DNA of 64,000 nucleotides, from NCBI GenBank assembly GCA_022226935.1, contig CP092081.1:2530846-2594845 (forward strand), in the 5' to 3' direction. The position numbers and the translations under genes are program-made. Positions 45,589 to 53,746 of this stretch are shown one piece after another. Every line of letters starts with the position of its first letter. Within the stretch, counting starts at the first letter, position 1. A model generated the notes under the pieces. The model was not told the DNA's origin. It worked only from the letters and a program-made list of their open reading frames with translations, and made no database searches. This DNA is from Nitrospira sp. GTDB lineage: Bacteria; Nitrospirota; Nitrospiria; Nitrospirales; Nitrospiraceae.

Positions 45589-47052
45589 GTGAGTACGATG
45601 CGCCTCTTTACCGCCCTTCTTTCATCCAGGACCGACCGGCCGGCTGTGCGTGGGAAACGGTTGGCTCGCCCCCAGAACAGTCGCTCCGCCGCTCGTCTGC
45701 TTCTAGCCTGCAGCGCGCTGCTCGGCGCGTGGTCAACCATGGGTCCAGTCTCGGTATTCGCCGGAAGTTTTCGCATCTACGATCATAGTGCGTCGGCGAC
45801 CGGTCAAGCCTCCGCCTTTACGGCTCAAGCCGATGATGCCTCCGCCGGCTATTACAACCCGGCCGGCATGACCCAGCTGCGAGGGGTTCAACTCTCAGCC
45901 GGCACCACCCTCATCGCCGGCGGTTTTTCTTTTCAGAACGCCGCAGGCGCACAGGCCAACGGAGACCTCCGCGGAAGCGTGGCGGTGCCACCCCCGTCCA
46001 ACATCTACATTACGGCCAATCTGAAGGACCTGGGCATCGGCTCCTCCGACAGCACTGCAGTCGGCCTCGCCGTCTTCAGCCCGTTCGGCACGTTAACCCG
46101 CTGGCCGGACAGCAGCCCCTTTTCGACGGCCACCACCAAGGCCGCTTTCGAGTTGATCGACATTCGTCCGTCCATCGCCTTCAGGCCACTCCCGGACTTC
46201 GCCATCGGACTGGGAGCGGATGTGTATACGTTTTCAGGAGCCTTCGGAGAAGGACAGGTCGAACGGCAATTTCGCTGGCCGGGCGGGCTCGGCATTCCAG
46301 CCGGCACCGGCATGGAGTTAAACGGGCGGGACACGGCCGCCGGCTGGAATGCCAGCCTGCTGTATACCCCGCTGCGCAATGAAGATGGCAAACCCCTCGT
46401 CAATATCGGGCTGATCTATCGCAGCCAGGCCACCCTGCACCTCGACGGGCAATTGCTGGCCGGCGGCACCCATATTGCGGACGCGCGGACAACCTTCGTG
46501 GTGCCCCAGGTCCTGACGGGGGGCATCGCCCTATGGCCCGTCCGCAATAAAGAACGCGAATGGAAACTGGAATTGGATGTGGACTATACGGGGTGGAAAT
46601 CGGTCCGTAACCTGGATTCACAGCTTTCAAACGGCATCACGGTCGCCACCCCGGCCAACTGGATGAGCGGCTACACGGTCATGATCGGGACGGAGCACAA
46701 GTGGCTCAACCCGGAATCCCTCCCTGATTGGGATATCGCTCTGCGTGCCGGGTACTGGCATTCACAAAAGGCGATTCCCGATCAAACCTTCAACCCCGCC
46801 ATCCCCGACGGCGATAACCATGCGGTGTCCACCGGCATCGGGTTCATGTGCCGGGACAACGGGCGATTTCTCGGGGTGATACCCTGCGGGGGGACAAGCA
46901 AACTGAGCCCCAAGGGACTCGGTATCGATCTCGCGTACCAGGCCATTTTGTATGAATCGAGGACCGTTGCAGGCAATGTGAATCCGACCGTGAATGGAAC
47001 CTATCGCACCACCTTGCACGTCGGATCACTCAATCTCCGTGTGAATTTTTGA
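45589..47052 (+). CDS. OmpP1/FadL-family outer membrane channel
   Basis: 487 residues. A long signal region (about 55 residues with hydrophobic LLLACSALLGAW) is followed by the FadL N-terminal hatch ATGQASAFTAQADDASAGYY then NPAGMTQL. Many amphipathic strands follow, ending LNLRVNF, an aromatic C-terminus recognised for outer-membrane assembly. FadL channels import hydrophobic compounds across the outer membrane; in an autotroph the substrate is open. Two starts are possible: GTG 45589 (GAGGA nine bases upstream, chosen) and ATG 45598. A promoter-like TTGACA lies at 45496. Confidence 0.9.
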   Translation: MSTMRLFTALLSSRTDRPAVRGKRLARPQNSRSAARLLLACSALLGAWSTMGPVSVFAGSFRIYDHSASATGQASAFTAQADDASAGYYNPAGMTQLRGVQLSAGTTLIAGGFSFQNAAGAQANGDLRGSVAVPPPSNIYITANLKDLGIGSSDSTAVGLAVFSPFGTLTRWPDSSPFSTATTKAAFELIDIRPSIAFRPLPDFAIGLGADVYTFSGAFGEGQVERQFRWPGGLGIPAGTGMELNGRDTAAGWNASLLYTPLRNEDGKPLVNIGLIYRSQATLHLDGQLLAGGTHIADARTTFVVPQVLTGGIALWPVRNKEREWKLELDVDYTGWKSVRNLDSQLSNGITVATPANWMSGYTVMIGTEHKWLNPESLPDWDIALRAGYWHSQKAIPDQTFNPAIPDGDNHAVSTGIGFMCRDNGRFLGVIPCGGTSKLSPKGLGIDLAYQAILYESRTVAGNVNPTVNGTYRTTLHVGSLNLRVNF

Positions 47053-47166
47053 TGCCTGCCTTGTCATCGATCGTGCTAGAGTACGCTATCCGACTGCGCG
47101 TGCGGATCGTCGCCGTCTAACGGGTACCGCGTGCAGGACGCATCTGTTATCGAGCGAGGTCCTCCC

Positions 47167-49527
47167 ATGGATCGCCCGGCCCACACCGATCCGGCCCAGG
47201 AACTCCAATCACAACAAGTCTCTGTTCTGTACCGCAACATGCCCACCGGCGTGTTGGCGAGCGCCGTCAATGCCGCCATTCTTGCCGCAGTGGAATGGAC
47301 CGTGGTTCCGCACACGCCGCTCATTCTCTGGGTGACCATCCTCTGGCTGATTGCCGGTGCGCGGGCGCTCCTCATCTACAACTATCGTCGAACGACTCCC
47401 GCCACATGGAGCAGCGCCGACTGGCACCGCTGGATGCTGGTGACGACCACCATGGCCGGCGTCGGGTGGGGAGGCAGCGTCTATTTTCTCACACCGGAAA
47501 TTCCGCTGCCCTATGAACTCGTACAGTTATTCGTGCTGGGCGGCATGACGGCCGGGGCGGTTTCCGTCCTGTCAGTCTCCTTTCCACTGTTCCTCTGCTA
47601 TGCCGTGCCTGTGACCCTTCCCACGCTGGGACATCTCTTCCTGAGCGGCCACGACTTTCATGTGATCATGGGAGTGATGGGGACGCTGTTTCTGTTTGCG
47701 ACGATTCACTCTTCCTGGACCTTCAATCATGTGCTGCTGTCCTCCCTTCGGTTGCAACTGGAAAAACTCAGCCTGGTACAGTCGCTCACCGCGCGCACCG
47801 AAGCCGTGGAGCGGCTGAACCAGGACATTACAAAAGAAATACATGATCGCCGTGTGATCGAGGAGCAATTAAGAACGGCCCAGACCGATCTTGAACAACG
47901 CATCGCCAAACGCACCGCCGACCTGGCCCATGCCAACGCCAGGCTGCAGGAAGAAGTCCAGGAACATCGGCGGACGGAAGGGGCCCGGCTGTCGAGCGAA
48001 AAACGGTTCAATTACCTCACCGACAATCTCAACCAAGGCGTGTGGTTCGCTCATGCACACCCGCCGCAAGTGCTCTACGTGAACCCGGCCTTCGAGCGAA
48101 TCTGGGGACTGCCGGCCGCTCGGTTTTATGAGAACCCCAAACTCTGGCGCGATTGCGTGCACCCGGACGACCAACGGATGGTCACCGAGATGTACGACGC
48201 GGAACTGACCAGGCCCACGGGACGCGACGTGCAACTGCTGTATCGCATCGTACGACCCGACGGGAAAATCCGGTGGATTCACGATCGGATGGTGATTCAT
48301 CGCACCGGCACAGGCGAGGTCGATAGTCTCAGCGGCATTACGGAAGATATTACGGATGCCCGCGAACTGGAAGACCAATTGCGGCAGGCGCAAAAAATGG
48401 AAGCGGTCGGACGATTGGCCGGAGGCGTGGCGCACGACTTCAACAATGTCATGACCGTCATTCTCGGCTATAGCGCCGTCCTCCTTCAGGAACTGAGCCA
48501 GAATTCTTCGGCCCGGTATTTCGTGCAGGAAATTCAGCGCGCCGGCGAACGCTGCGCGGCACTGACCGGCCAGCTGCTGGCCTTCAGCCGCAAGCAGATG
48601 TTGCACCCGGTCTCTTTAGATCTGCATCGAGTGATCCGCGATCTGATGGCACTGTTAAAAAGCCTGATCGGCGAACACGTCACGATCGTCTTACAGCTCG
48701 ACCCCTATCCGCGATGGGTCAAAGCCGACGCCGTGCAACTCGAACAAGTGCTGCTCAACCTGGCCGTCAACGCCCGCGACGCGATGCCGCATGGCGGCAC
48801 CTTGACCATCGATACCTGTCAGGTGCTTCCCCAGGAAGTGTGGGGGCCCGGACATGATTCCCGCACGACACGAACCTATGTCCGGCTGCGGGTGCACGAC
48901 ACGGGAACCGGCATCGATGCGGCCACGAAGGCCAAAATCTTCGAGCCGTTTTTTACGACCAAACCGCCCGGTCGGGGAACCGGCCTTGGCCTCTCCACCG
49001 TCTACGGCATCGTGCATCAAAGCGGAGGCACGATCTCCGTCGATAGCGCCGTGGGGCAGGGCACCACCATGACGGTCTTTCTTCCGGAAGTCGTACCGCC
49101 GCATATCGCCCTGCCGCCCGCGCCCGTCGAATCAGACCAGAAAACAGGGACAGAAATTATTCTGCTCGTCGAAGACGAGCCCTCGGTCCGTTTGCTGACG
49201 CAGCACATCCTTCGCACACATGGCTATACCGTGCATGAAGCGGAAGACGGGTTCCAGGCGATGGATCTCATCCGACGTCATACCCTGCACATCGATTTAT
49301 TGATCACCGATCTGGTGATGCCGGGCATGAACGGCAAGGAGCTCGCGATGCGGCTGCGCAGCCACTTCGGCGATTTGAAGGTGCTCTACATGTCGGGGTA
49401 CAGCGACAACCTGCCGGTCACGGGCGGCGAGAGTCAGGGACAGACAACCTTTTTACAGAAACCGTTCTCGCCGGAAGATTTGATCCGCCTGGTGCGCGAG
49501 ATCCTGCACTCAGTCTCTCCCGCCTAG
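47167..49527 (+). CDS. Hybrid sensor histidine kinase with N-terminal membrane domain
   Basis: 786 residues from ATG 47167 (GAGG upstream; the frame is open from 47131). Six membrane helices (about 30-190) form a MASE-like integral-membrane sensor, followed by a coiled coil (about 200-280), a PAS domain (about 280-400, FERIWGLPAARFYENPKLW), HisKA with His423 in GGVAHDFNNVMTV, an HATPase and a C-terminal receiver with Asp715 in LLITDLVMPGM. The signal is unknown; it probably lies within or at the membrane. Convergent with the symporter gene, stops overlapping by four bases. The closest relative in the window is the hybrid kinase at 21902. Confidence 0.92.
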   Translation: MDRPAHTDPAQELQSQQVSVLYRNMPTGVLASAVNAAILAAVEWTVVPHTPLILWVTILWLIAGARALLIYNYRRTTPATWSSADWHRWMLVTTTMAGVGWGGSVYFLTPEIPLPYELVQLFVLGGMTAGAVSVLSVSFPLFLCYAVPVTLPTLGHLFLSGHDFHVIMGVMGTLFLFATIHSSWTFNHVLLSSLRLQLEKLSLVQSLTARTEAVERLNQDITKEIHDRRVIEEQLRTAQTDLEQRIAKRTADLAHANARLQEEVQEHRRTEGARLSSEKRFNYLTDNLNQGVWFAHAHPPQVLYVNPAFERIWGLPAARFYENPKLWRDCVHPDDQRMVTEMYDAELTRPTGRDVQLLYRIVRPDGKIRWIHDRMVIHRTGTGEVDSLSGITEDITDARELEDQLRQAQKMEAVGRLAGGVAHDFNNVMTVILGYSAVLLQELSQNSSARYFVQEIQRAGERCAALTGQLLAFSRKQMLHPVSLDLHRVIRDLMALLKSLIGEHVTIVLQLDPYPRWVKADAVQLEQVLLNLAVNARDAMPHGGTLTIDTCQVLPQEVWGPGHDSRTTRTYVRLRVHDTGTGIDAATKAKIFEPFFTTKPPGRGTGLGLSTVYGIVHQSGGTISVDSAVGQGTTMTVFLPEVVPPHIALPPAPVESDQKTGTEIILLVEDEPSVRLLTQHILRTHGYTVHEAEDGFQAMDLIRRHTLHIDLLITDLVMPGMNGKELAMRLRSHFGDLKVLYMSGYSDNLPVTGGESQGQTTFLQKPFSPEDLIRLVREILHSVSPA

Positions 49528-51014
49528 CGCGACTGATGAGTCCCGGTATGCGATTCCACCGGTATGCTGTGAGATCGATGACCAACCGGAGCGTCGATGG
49601 TCGCTGGATGAGTAATCCACTGAGGCAGCAACGATCCAACCACCATTCCGCCTGCGGCCATCAACGCGCCGACTAGCTGCGGCGGCCAGACCTGATCCGG
49701 CGTGACCATCCCTTCCAACATGAGCCAGGTCGCGAGACCGGCGACAATGGCGCATATCGCACCTTGTGCCGTCGCTCGCGACCAATACAAACCGGCCAAG
49801 AGTGGGACGAACGCCGCCACCAGCGTCACTTTATACGCACTCTCCACCATTTTAAAAATGCTGGCTTCCGAGTTGAGGGCGAACAGCAACACCAGCGCGG
49901 CGAATCCGACCAGCACCGACCGCATCACCGCGAGCAGGCCTCGATCGCCGATAGTCGGCATGAGGCTCTTGACGATATTCTCACTGAAGGCCACGGACGG
50001 CGCGAGCAACGTGGCCGATGAACAACTCATAATCGCGGACAGCAAGGCGCCGAAAAACACGATCTGCGCGGCGAGCGGCGTGTGCTGCACGATCAGGGTC
50101 GGGAGAATGAGTTGGGAGTCCCGCTCCAGCAGATTCGCCACCTGCGCCGGATCGATCAGCGTCGCCGAATAGGCCAGGAACATCGGCACGAAGGCAAAGA
50201 AAAAGTACAGCGTGCCGCCGAGCACGGATCCCCGCACCGCGGTGCCTTCATCCCGCGCCGATGTAATCCGCTGAAACACATCCTGCTGAGGAATCGATCC
50301 GAACATCATGGTGACCCAGGCGCCCACGAATGGAATCCACGTCTCGAGCTGTGCAGGCGGGAAAAAATCCAATTTGCCCGCCGCCGCTGCATGAGTGACC
50401 ACCGTGCCCACTCCACCTGCTAGGCCGCTGATCACGGACCCGATGTAGAGCATGCCTCCCATGATGATGGTGATTTGCACGAAATCAAGAATCGCCACGG
50501 AGAACATGCCGCCGAATGTCGTGTACGTCAGAACGATCAGCGCGCCCAACACCATACCGGCGGACTGGCTCATGGCACCGTCCGTGACGACGTTGAACAC
50601 TAGCCCCAACGCCTTGATCTGTGCCGAGACCCACCCAAGATACGAGGCGACGATGCAGAGAGTGCACAGCACTTCAACCGCGCGATTGTACCGCAACCGG
50701 TAAAAGTCTCCGATCGTGAGAAGGTTCAATCGGTAGAGTCGGCGGGCAAACCACAAGCCGGCCAGAATCAAACAGAGGCTCGATCCGAATGGATCGGCGA
50801 CGACCGCTCGGAGCCCGTCTTTGACGAAGGTAGCGGAAATGCCGAGGACGGTTTCAGCCCCGAACCAGGTCGCAAACACCGTGGCCGTTACCACGGGCAG
50901 AGGAAGGGACCGGCCGGCGACGGCAAAATCCTTGGTGTTATGGACACGAGTCGCCGCATACAACCCGATCCCGACCGAGCACGCAAGGTACAGAATCACG
51001 AAGGAGAGGAGCAT
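49524..51014 (-). CDS. Sodium:solute symporter family protein
   Basis: 496 residues with about 13 membrane helices and the SSS-family features: an N-terminal VAGRSLPLPVVTATVFATWFG region, GLVFNVVTDGAMSQSAG, the sodium-site stretch GALLSAIMSCSSATLLAPSVAF, and GLYWSRATAQGA. It would import a solute with sodium (proline/acetate/sugar-type are family examples). The substrate is not clear. The polar C-terminal tail (HRSHSIPVESHTG) is atypical. It has no obvious partner gene; the 180 bases upstream hold no gene but the hairpin at 51140-51170. Confidence 0.9.
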   Translation of the reverse strand: MLLSFVILYLACSVGIGLYAATRVHNTKDFAVAGRSLPLPVVTATVFATWFGAETVLGISATFVKDGLRAVVADPFGSSLCLILAGLWFARRLYRLNLLTIGDFYRLRYNRAVEVLCTLCIVASYLGWVSAQIKALGLVFNVVTDGAMSQSAGMVLGALIVLTYTTFGGMFSVAILDFVQITIIMGGMLYIGSVISGLAGGVGTVVTHAAAAGKLDFFPPAQLETWIPFVGAWVTMMFGSIPQQDVFQRITSARDEGTAVRGSVLGGTLYFFFAFVPMFLAYSATLIDPAQVANLLERDSQLILPTLIVQHTPLAAQIVFFGALLSAIMSCSSATLLAPSVAFSENIVKSLMPTIGDRGLLAVMRSVLVGFAALVLLFALNSEASIFKMVESAYKVTLVAAFVPLLAGLYWSRATAQGAICAIVAGLATWLMLEGMVTPDQVWPPQLVGALMAAGGMVVGSLLPQWITHPATIDAPVGHRSHSIPVESHTGTHQSR

Positions 51015-51139
51015 GAGGCTATCTGCGCATCGGTGAGATCACACCCGGCGGGTGACGTGCGAGGCGATTGTAGCGATGCCCGTGTATCGACGCAATGCCG
51101 TATCGCCCACTTGGAAGGGAGAGCCGAATTCCCGAGACG

Positions 51140-51170
51140 GCTTGCGCAGGCGCAGAAGGCCCGCGCAAGC
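51140..51170 (-). terminator. Hairpin after the KGE-rich protein gene
   Basis: GCTTGCGC (51140-51147) pairs with GCGCAAGC (51163-51170), an 8-bp perfect stem, 25 bases after the stop of the small exported gene on the minus strand. No T tract, so a factor-dependent terminator is more likely. The remaining bases from 51015 to 51139 show no feature. Confidence 0.3.
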
Positions 51171-51194
51171 GCTTCGTTCTCTGCGAAAAACGGG

Positions 51195-51470
51195 TTATTC
51201 CGTTTTCGCTTTCAGTTCCTTGACTTTGCCCTTGGCCTTTTCCATGGCCGCATTCCCCTTTCCCTTGGCGCGCTCCACTTCAGCCTGAACTTTGTTGCCT
51301 TTGGCTTCTTCGACTGCGGCCTTCGCCTCGCCCTTGACTTCCTCAACCTTGGCCTTTGTGTCGCCCTTCAGCTCCTCCATCTTGGCTTTCATTTCGCCGG
51401 CCCAACCGAGAGAACACAGGCCAAACATCGCAGCCAGCAATACCGAGATCACCACAGATGACTGTTTCAT
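51195..51470 (-). CDS. Exported lysine/glutamate-repeat (LEA-like) protein
   Basis: 91 residues from ATG 51470 with AGGAGG six bases upstream. A signal peptide (VVISVLLAAMFGLCSLGWA) is followed by about 65 residues of charged helix with a rough 11-residue period: KAKMEELKGD, KAKVEEVKGE, KAAVEEAKGN, QAEVERAKGK. The pattern resembles late-embryogenesis-abundant-like or apolipoprotein-like stress proteins. It probably forms an amphipathic helix in the periplasm. No enzyme motif. The longer open frame to 51557 lacks a signal-compatible start. Confidence 0.75.
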   Translation of the reverse strand: MKQSSVVISVLLAAMFGLCSLGWAGEMKAKMEELKGDTKAKVEEVKGEAKAAVEEAKGNKVQAEVERAKGKGNAAMEKAKGKVKELKAKTE

Positions 51471-51679
51471 GCGCATCCTCCTTATCCCGACCATAGGGTG
51501 GCTATTGCACCGATGAACTGCGTTGGACAGTCTGCGCCCTTGCAACCGTCGCCACAATCGCTGGAACAGACTACGGAATCCTATGGATCACATTGAGCAC
51601 GAACCACAGCTCAACAGACACGAATGGCGAAAAACGACCATTTCATTGACTTCCAATCGCACCATGATACGAATAGGCC

Positions 51680-51898
51680 ATGCGTTACTCACTGTACTTT
51701 GTTTGGGTGGTGGCCGTCCTGTCCATCTGCATCTTGACGACGCTGGCTTCGTTTCCGGTCCTCACGAACGGGGAGCGTCATCCGGAGCCGCAGATCGCGG
51801 CAGGGCCGGAGAAATTGCGGACGATCAAGATTCACCGGCTGCGGTGCAATCCGTTCACATCCTCCTGCCACCTGGCCAAGCAGAAGCCCCAGCGCTAA
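51680..51898 (+). CDS. Possible small exported or membrane-anchored protein
   Basis: 72 residues: a short hydrophobic N-terminus (YFVWVVAVLSICILTTLA) and a 45-residue soluble part with two cysteines (LRCNPFTSSCHLA) and basic end. It may be a real small secreted protein, but the ribosome-binding site is weak, so support is modest. A longer frame across the same bases (51523-52179) is a shadow of the opposite NmrA gene. Confidence 0.4.
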   Translation: MRYSLYFVWVVAVLSICILTTLASFPVLTNGERHPEPQIAAGPEKLRTIKIHRLRCNPFTSSCHLAKQKPQR

Positions 51899-51927
51899 CT
51901 CCTCCCGCCCGGCACCTTCCCCCGCCG

Positions 51928-52878
51928 CTAGGAGAGGGGAATCCGTGTCTTGTTCGCCTCCAGCCATTGCGCAAAGGTCTGCAGCCGGCCATTGAGCGCC
52001 CGCGCGATCGCCGGTTCTCGGGCCGCGCAAAAGACGGCATTGAAGTCGCGTTTAAACTGAAACATATTGGCCAGATCATCCGCCCCCGGAAACCCGAAGG
52101 TCCGGTAGACTTCCGGCGGCACCGCTTGATATCGCACCTCGCGCCCGAGCGCTTTGCTCAAGGCGTCGGCCATTTGTGAACCGGTAAGATGCTCGCCCGC
52201 GATGCCGACCGTTTTGCCGAGATAGGCGTCCCGCTTCTTGAAGATGCCCAACGCACACTTCCCGATGTCGTCCGCCGCAATCCCGGGCAACCGGGCCTCA
52301 CCCATAGGAAGCGTGAAGACGAGCGTCCCATCCGGCCCTGGTTTCGGCCCCATGCCGAAGTAAATGAGGTTGTCCCAGTAAAAGGACGTGAGCAGAAAGG
52401 TCGTGGGCAGCCCGAGTTGCTTAAACAGCTGGTCCGCTTCACCCTTGGCATCGAAGTGCGGCACCTTATATTTGCCCATCAACGTCGGCATCCGGCTGTC
52501 GGAGCACGGAACCCAGCGACGCGTATCTTCCAAGGTCGACCAGATCACATGCCGCACCCCCACCGCCTTGGCAGCTTTGGCCATGGCCTCGGCTTCGGCG
52601 TACTCCTTTTCGGGAGACAAATGCGCCCAGAAGAACGTGACGCAAAACACGCCGGACGCGCCGGCAAATGCTCGCTTGAGACTCTCTTCGTCATGCACAT
52701 CGGCAGCCACGACTTCCGCGCCGAGCCGGGCGAGCTCCTTGGCCTTGTCGGAATGGACGTCCCTGGTCAACGCGCGCACCGTCAGACCACTGGCCGGATC
52801 GGCCAAGATCGCCCGCGCCAACCCACCCCCTTGCATCCCGGTCGCCCCGACCACCGCGATCACCTGCTTCTCTCCCAT
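51928..52878 (-). CDS. NmrA/HSCARG-like NAD(P)-binding protein
   Basis: 316 residues from ATG 52878 with GGAG upstream. The NAD(P) loop is IAVVGATGMQGGGLAR, the motif of NmrA-like atypical SDRs, which often lack the catalytic Tyr. Later blocks are ASGVFCVTFFW, VRHVIWSTLEDTR, and GEHLTGSQMADALSKALG. These proteins sense the NADP(H) level or reduce quinone-like substrates. Length agrees with HSCARG (about 299). No neighbours suggest the substrate. The upstream frame to 52968 is not required. Confidence 0.87.
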   Translation of the reverse strand: MGEKQVIAVVGATGMQGGGLARAILADPASGLTVRALTRDVHSDKAKELARLGAEVVAADVHDEESLKRAFAGASGVFCVTFFWAHLSPEKEYAEAEAMAKAAKAVGVRHVIWSTLEDTRRWVPCSDSRMPTLMGKYKVPHFDAKGEADQLFKQLGLPTTFLLTSFYWDNLIYFGMGPKPGPDGTLVFTLPMGEARLPGIAADDIGKCALGIFKKRDAYLGKTVGIAGEHLTGSQMADALSKALGREVRYQAVPPEVYRTFGFPGADDLANMFQFKRDFNAVFCAAREPAIARALNGRLQTFAQWLEANKTRIPLS

Positions 52879-53042
52879 AATCCCTTCTCCTTTGCGTATC
52901 GTGCCTGCGAGACTGGCACATATTCCTGCGCCGTCGCTGTCAACCAACGAAGCAGTCATCCGTTTCATTCTCTACGAGCCGGATCTGGTCTTCACCGGCA
53001 AAGCCATGCTAGGCTGTCAATAGCTAGCCAGGGAGGAGCGTC

Positions 53043-53549
53043 ATGGTACGTCTTAGGACTCACCGATTGGAATCCCCTCGGCAATGGTTTGCCTCTCTCG
53101 TAATGGGATTGAGCGCCCTGTTGTTCGCACTGCCGGTGTTTGGCGCAGAATCGTCCGGTCCCTGGGAATGTTCGAACTACACGGGTGATGCCCACACTCG
53201 ATGCCTGCAGGCCTTTATCGAAATCCAACGAGAAAAAATCTCGAAGCTGGAGGCGGAAGTCCAGCTCCAGCAAAGCACCGTCGGTCAGCTGAAAGATCAA
53301 GCCGACCGGCAAAGCGCCATGACGGCTGACTTGCAGCGGCAAATGGCGCAACAATCGTCCGCTCCTTCCACCTACACGTACGTTTCCCCCGGAATTGCCC
53401 CCGGCTTGTTGTACGGATACCCCTCCGTCGGCTTTGGCTTGTATCTCGGCCGCCCCTGGCTATACGGCTCCCCGTTTTATGCGCGGCCCTATGCCTGGGG
53501 GCCGCGTTACTACCGGCCCTACTATGGACGCTGGCATCGTCGCTGGTAG
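53043..53549 (+). CDS. Exported coiled-coil protein with Tyr/Gly/Pro-rich tail
   Basis: 168 residues, GGGAGGAG before the ATG. A signal peptide (ASLVMGLSALLFALPVFG) leads to a domain with two cysteines (WECSNYTGDAHTRCLQAF) and a coiled coil (EKISKLEAEVQLQQSTV). The last 60 residues are rich in Tyr, Gly, Pro, Trp and Arg (YLGRPWLYGSPFYARPY), suggesting adhesion to envelope or mineral surfaces, or assembly with itself. I do not recognise a family. It is transcribed alone; a hairpin follows at 53587-53615. Confidence 0.7.
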   Translation: MVRLRTHRLESPRQWFASLVMGLSALLFALPVFGAESSGPWECSNYTGDAHTRCLQAFIEIQREKISKLEAEVQLQQSTVGQLKDQADRQSAMTADLQRQMAQQSSAPSTYTYVSPGIAPGLLYGYPSVGFGLYLGRPWLYGSPFYARPYAWGPRYYRPYYGRWHRRW

Positions 53550-53586
53550 GCCTGTGACGAACCTGTTCTTGCGCTACCTATATGGT

Positions 53587-53615
53587 GGACGAGCCACTTA
53601 GCGAGAGGCTCGTCC
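53587..53615 (+). terminator. Probable terminator after the Tyr-rich exported gene
   Basis: GGACGAGCC (53587-53595) and GGCTCGTCC (53607-53615) form a perfect 9-bp stem with an 11-nt loop, 38 bases after the stop. A short T-containing tract (TCTATTTCC) follows within ten bases. Confidence 0.5.
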
Positions 53616-53682
53616 GCCGATCTATTTCCTTCCCCCCTTCGATTCCGCCTTTTTCATCCCACAACTGCTGATGACGTCGCGC

Positions 53683-53710
53683 CGGACTGTATGCTAAACC
53701 ATACAGTCCG
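53683..53710. repeat. Perfect 11-bp inverted repeat upstream of ankyrin gene
   Basis: CGGACTGTATG and CATACAGTCCG are perfect arms around CTAAAC (53683-53693 / 53700-53710). It lies 37 bases before the GTG start at 53747. Arms of this length and symmetry could be an operator or a leader hairpin. No second copy was noticed in the window. Confidence 0.5.
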
Positions 53711-53746
53711 CATGGCAACCTCCTGATTCGTCTTTGTTGGGGCCCC

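Noticed and set aside
51523-52179. 218-codon plus-strand frame
   Set aside because: Overlaps the NmrA-like gene on the other strand and has no domain; only the short 51680-51898 frame kept, with low confidence.
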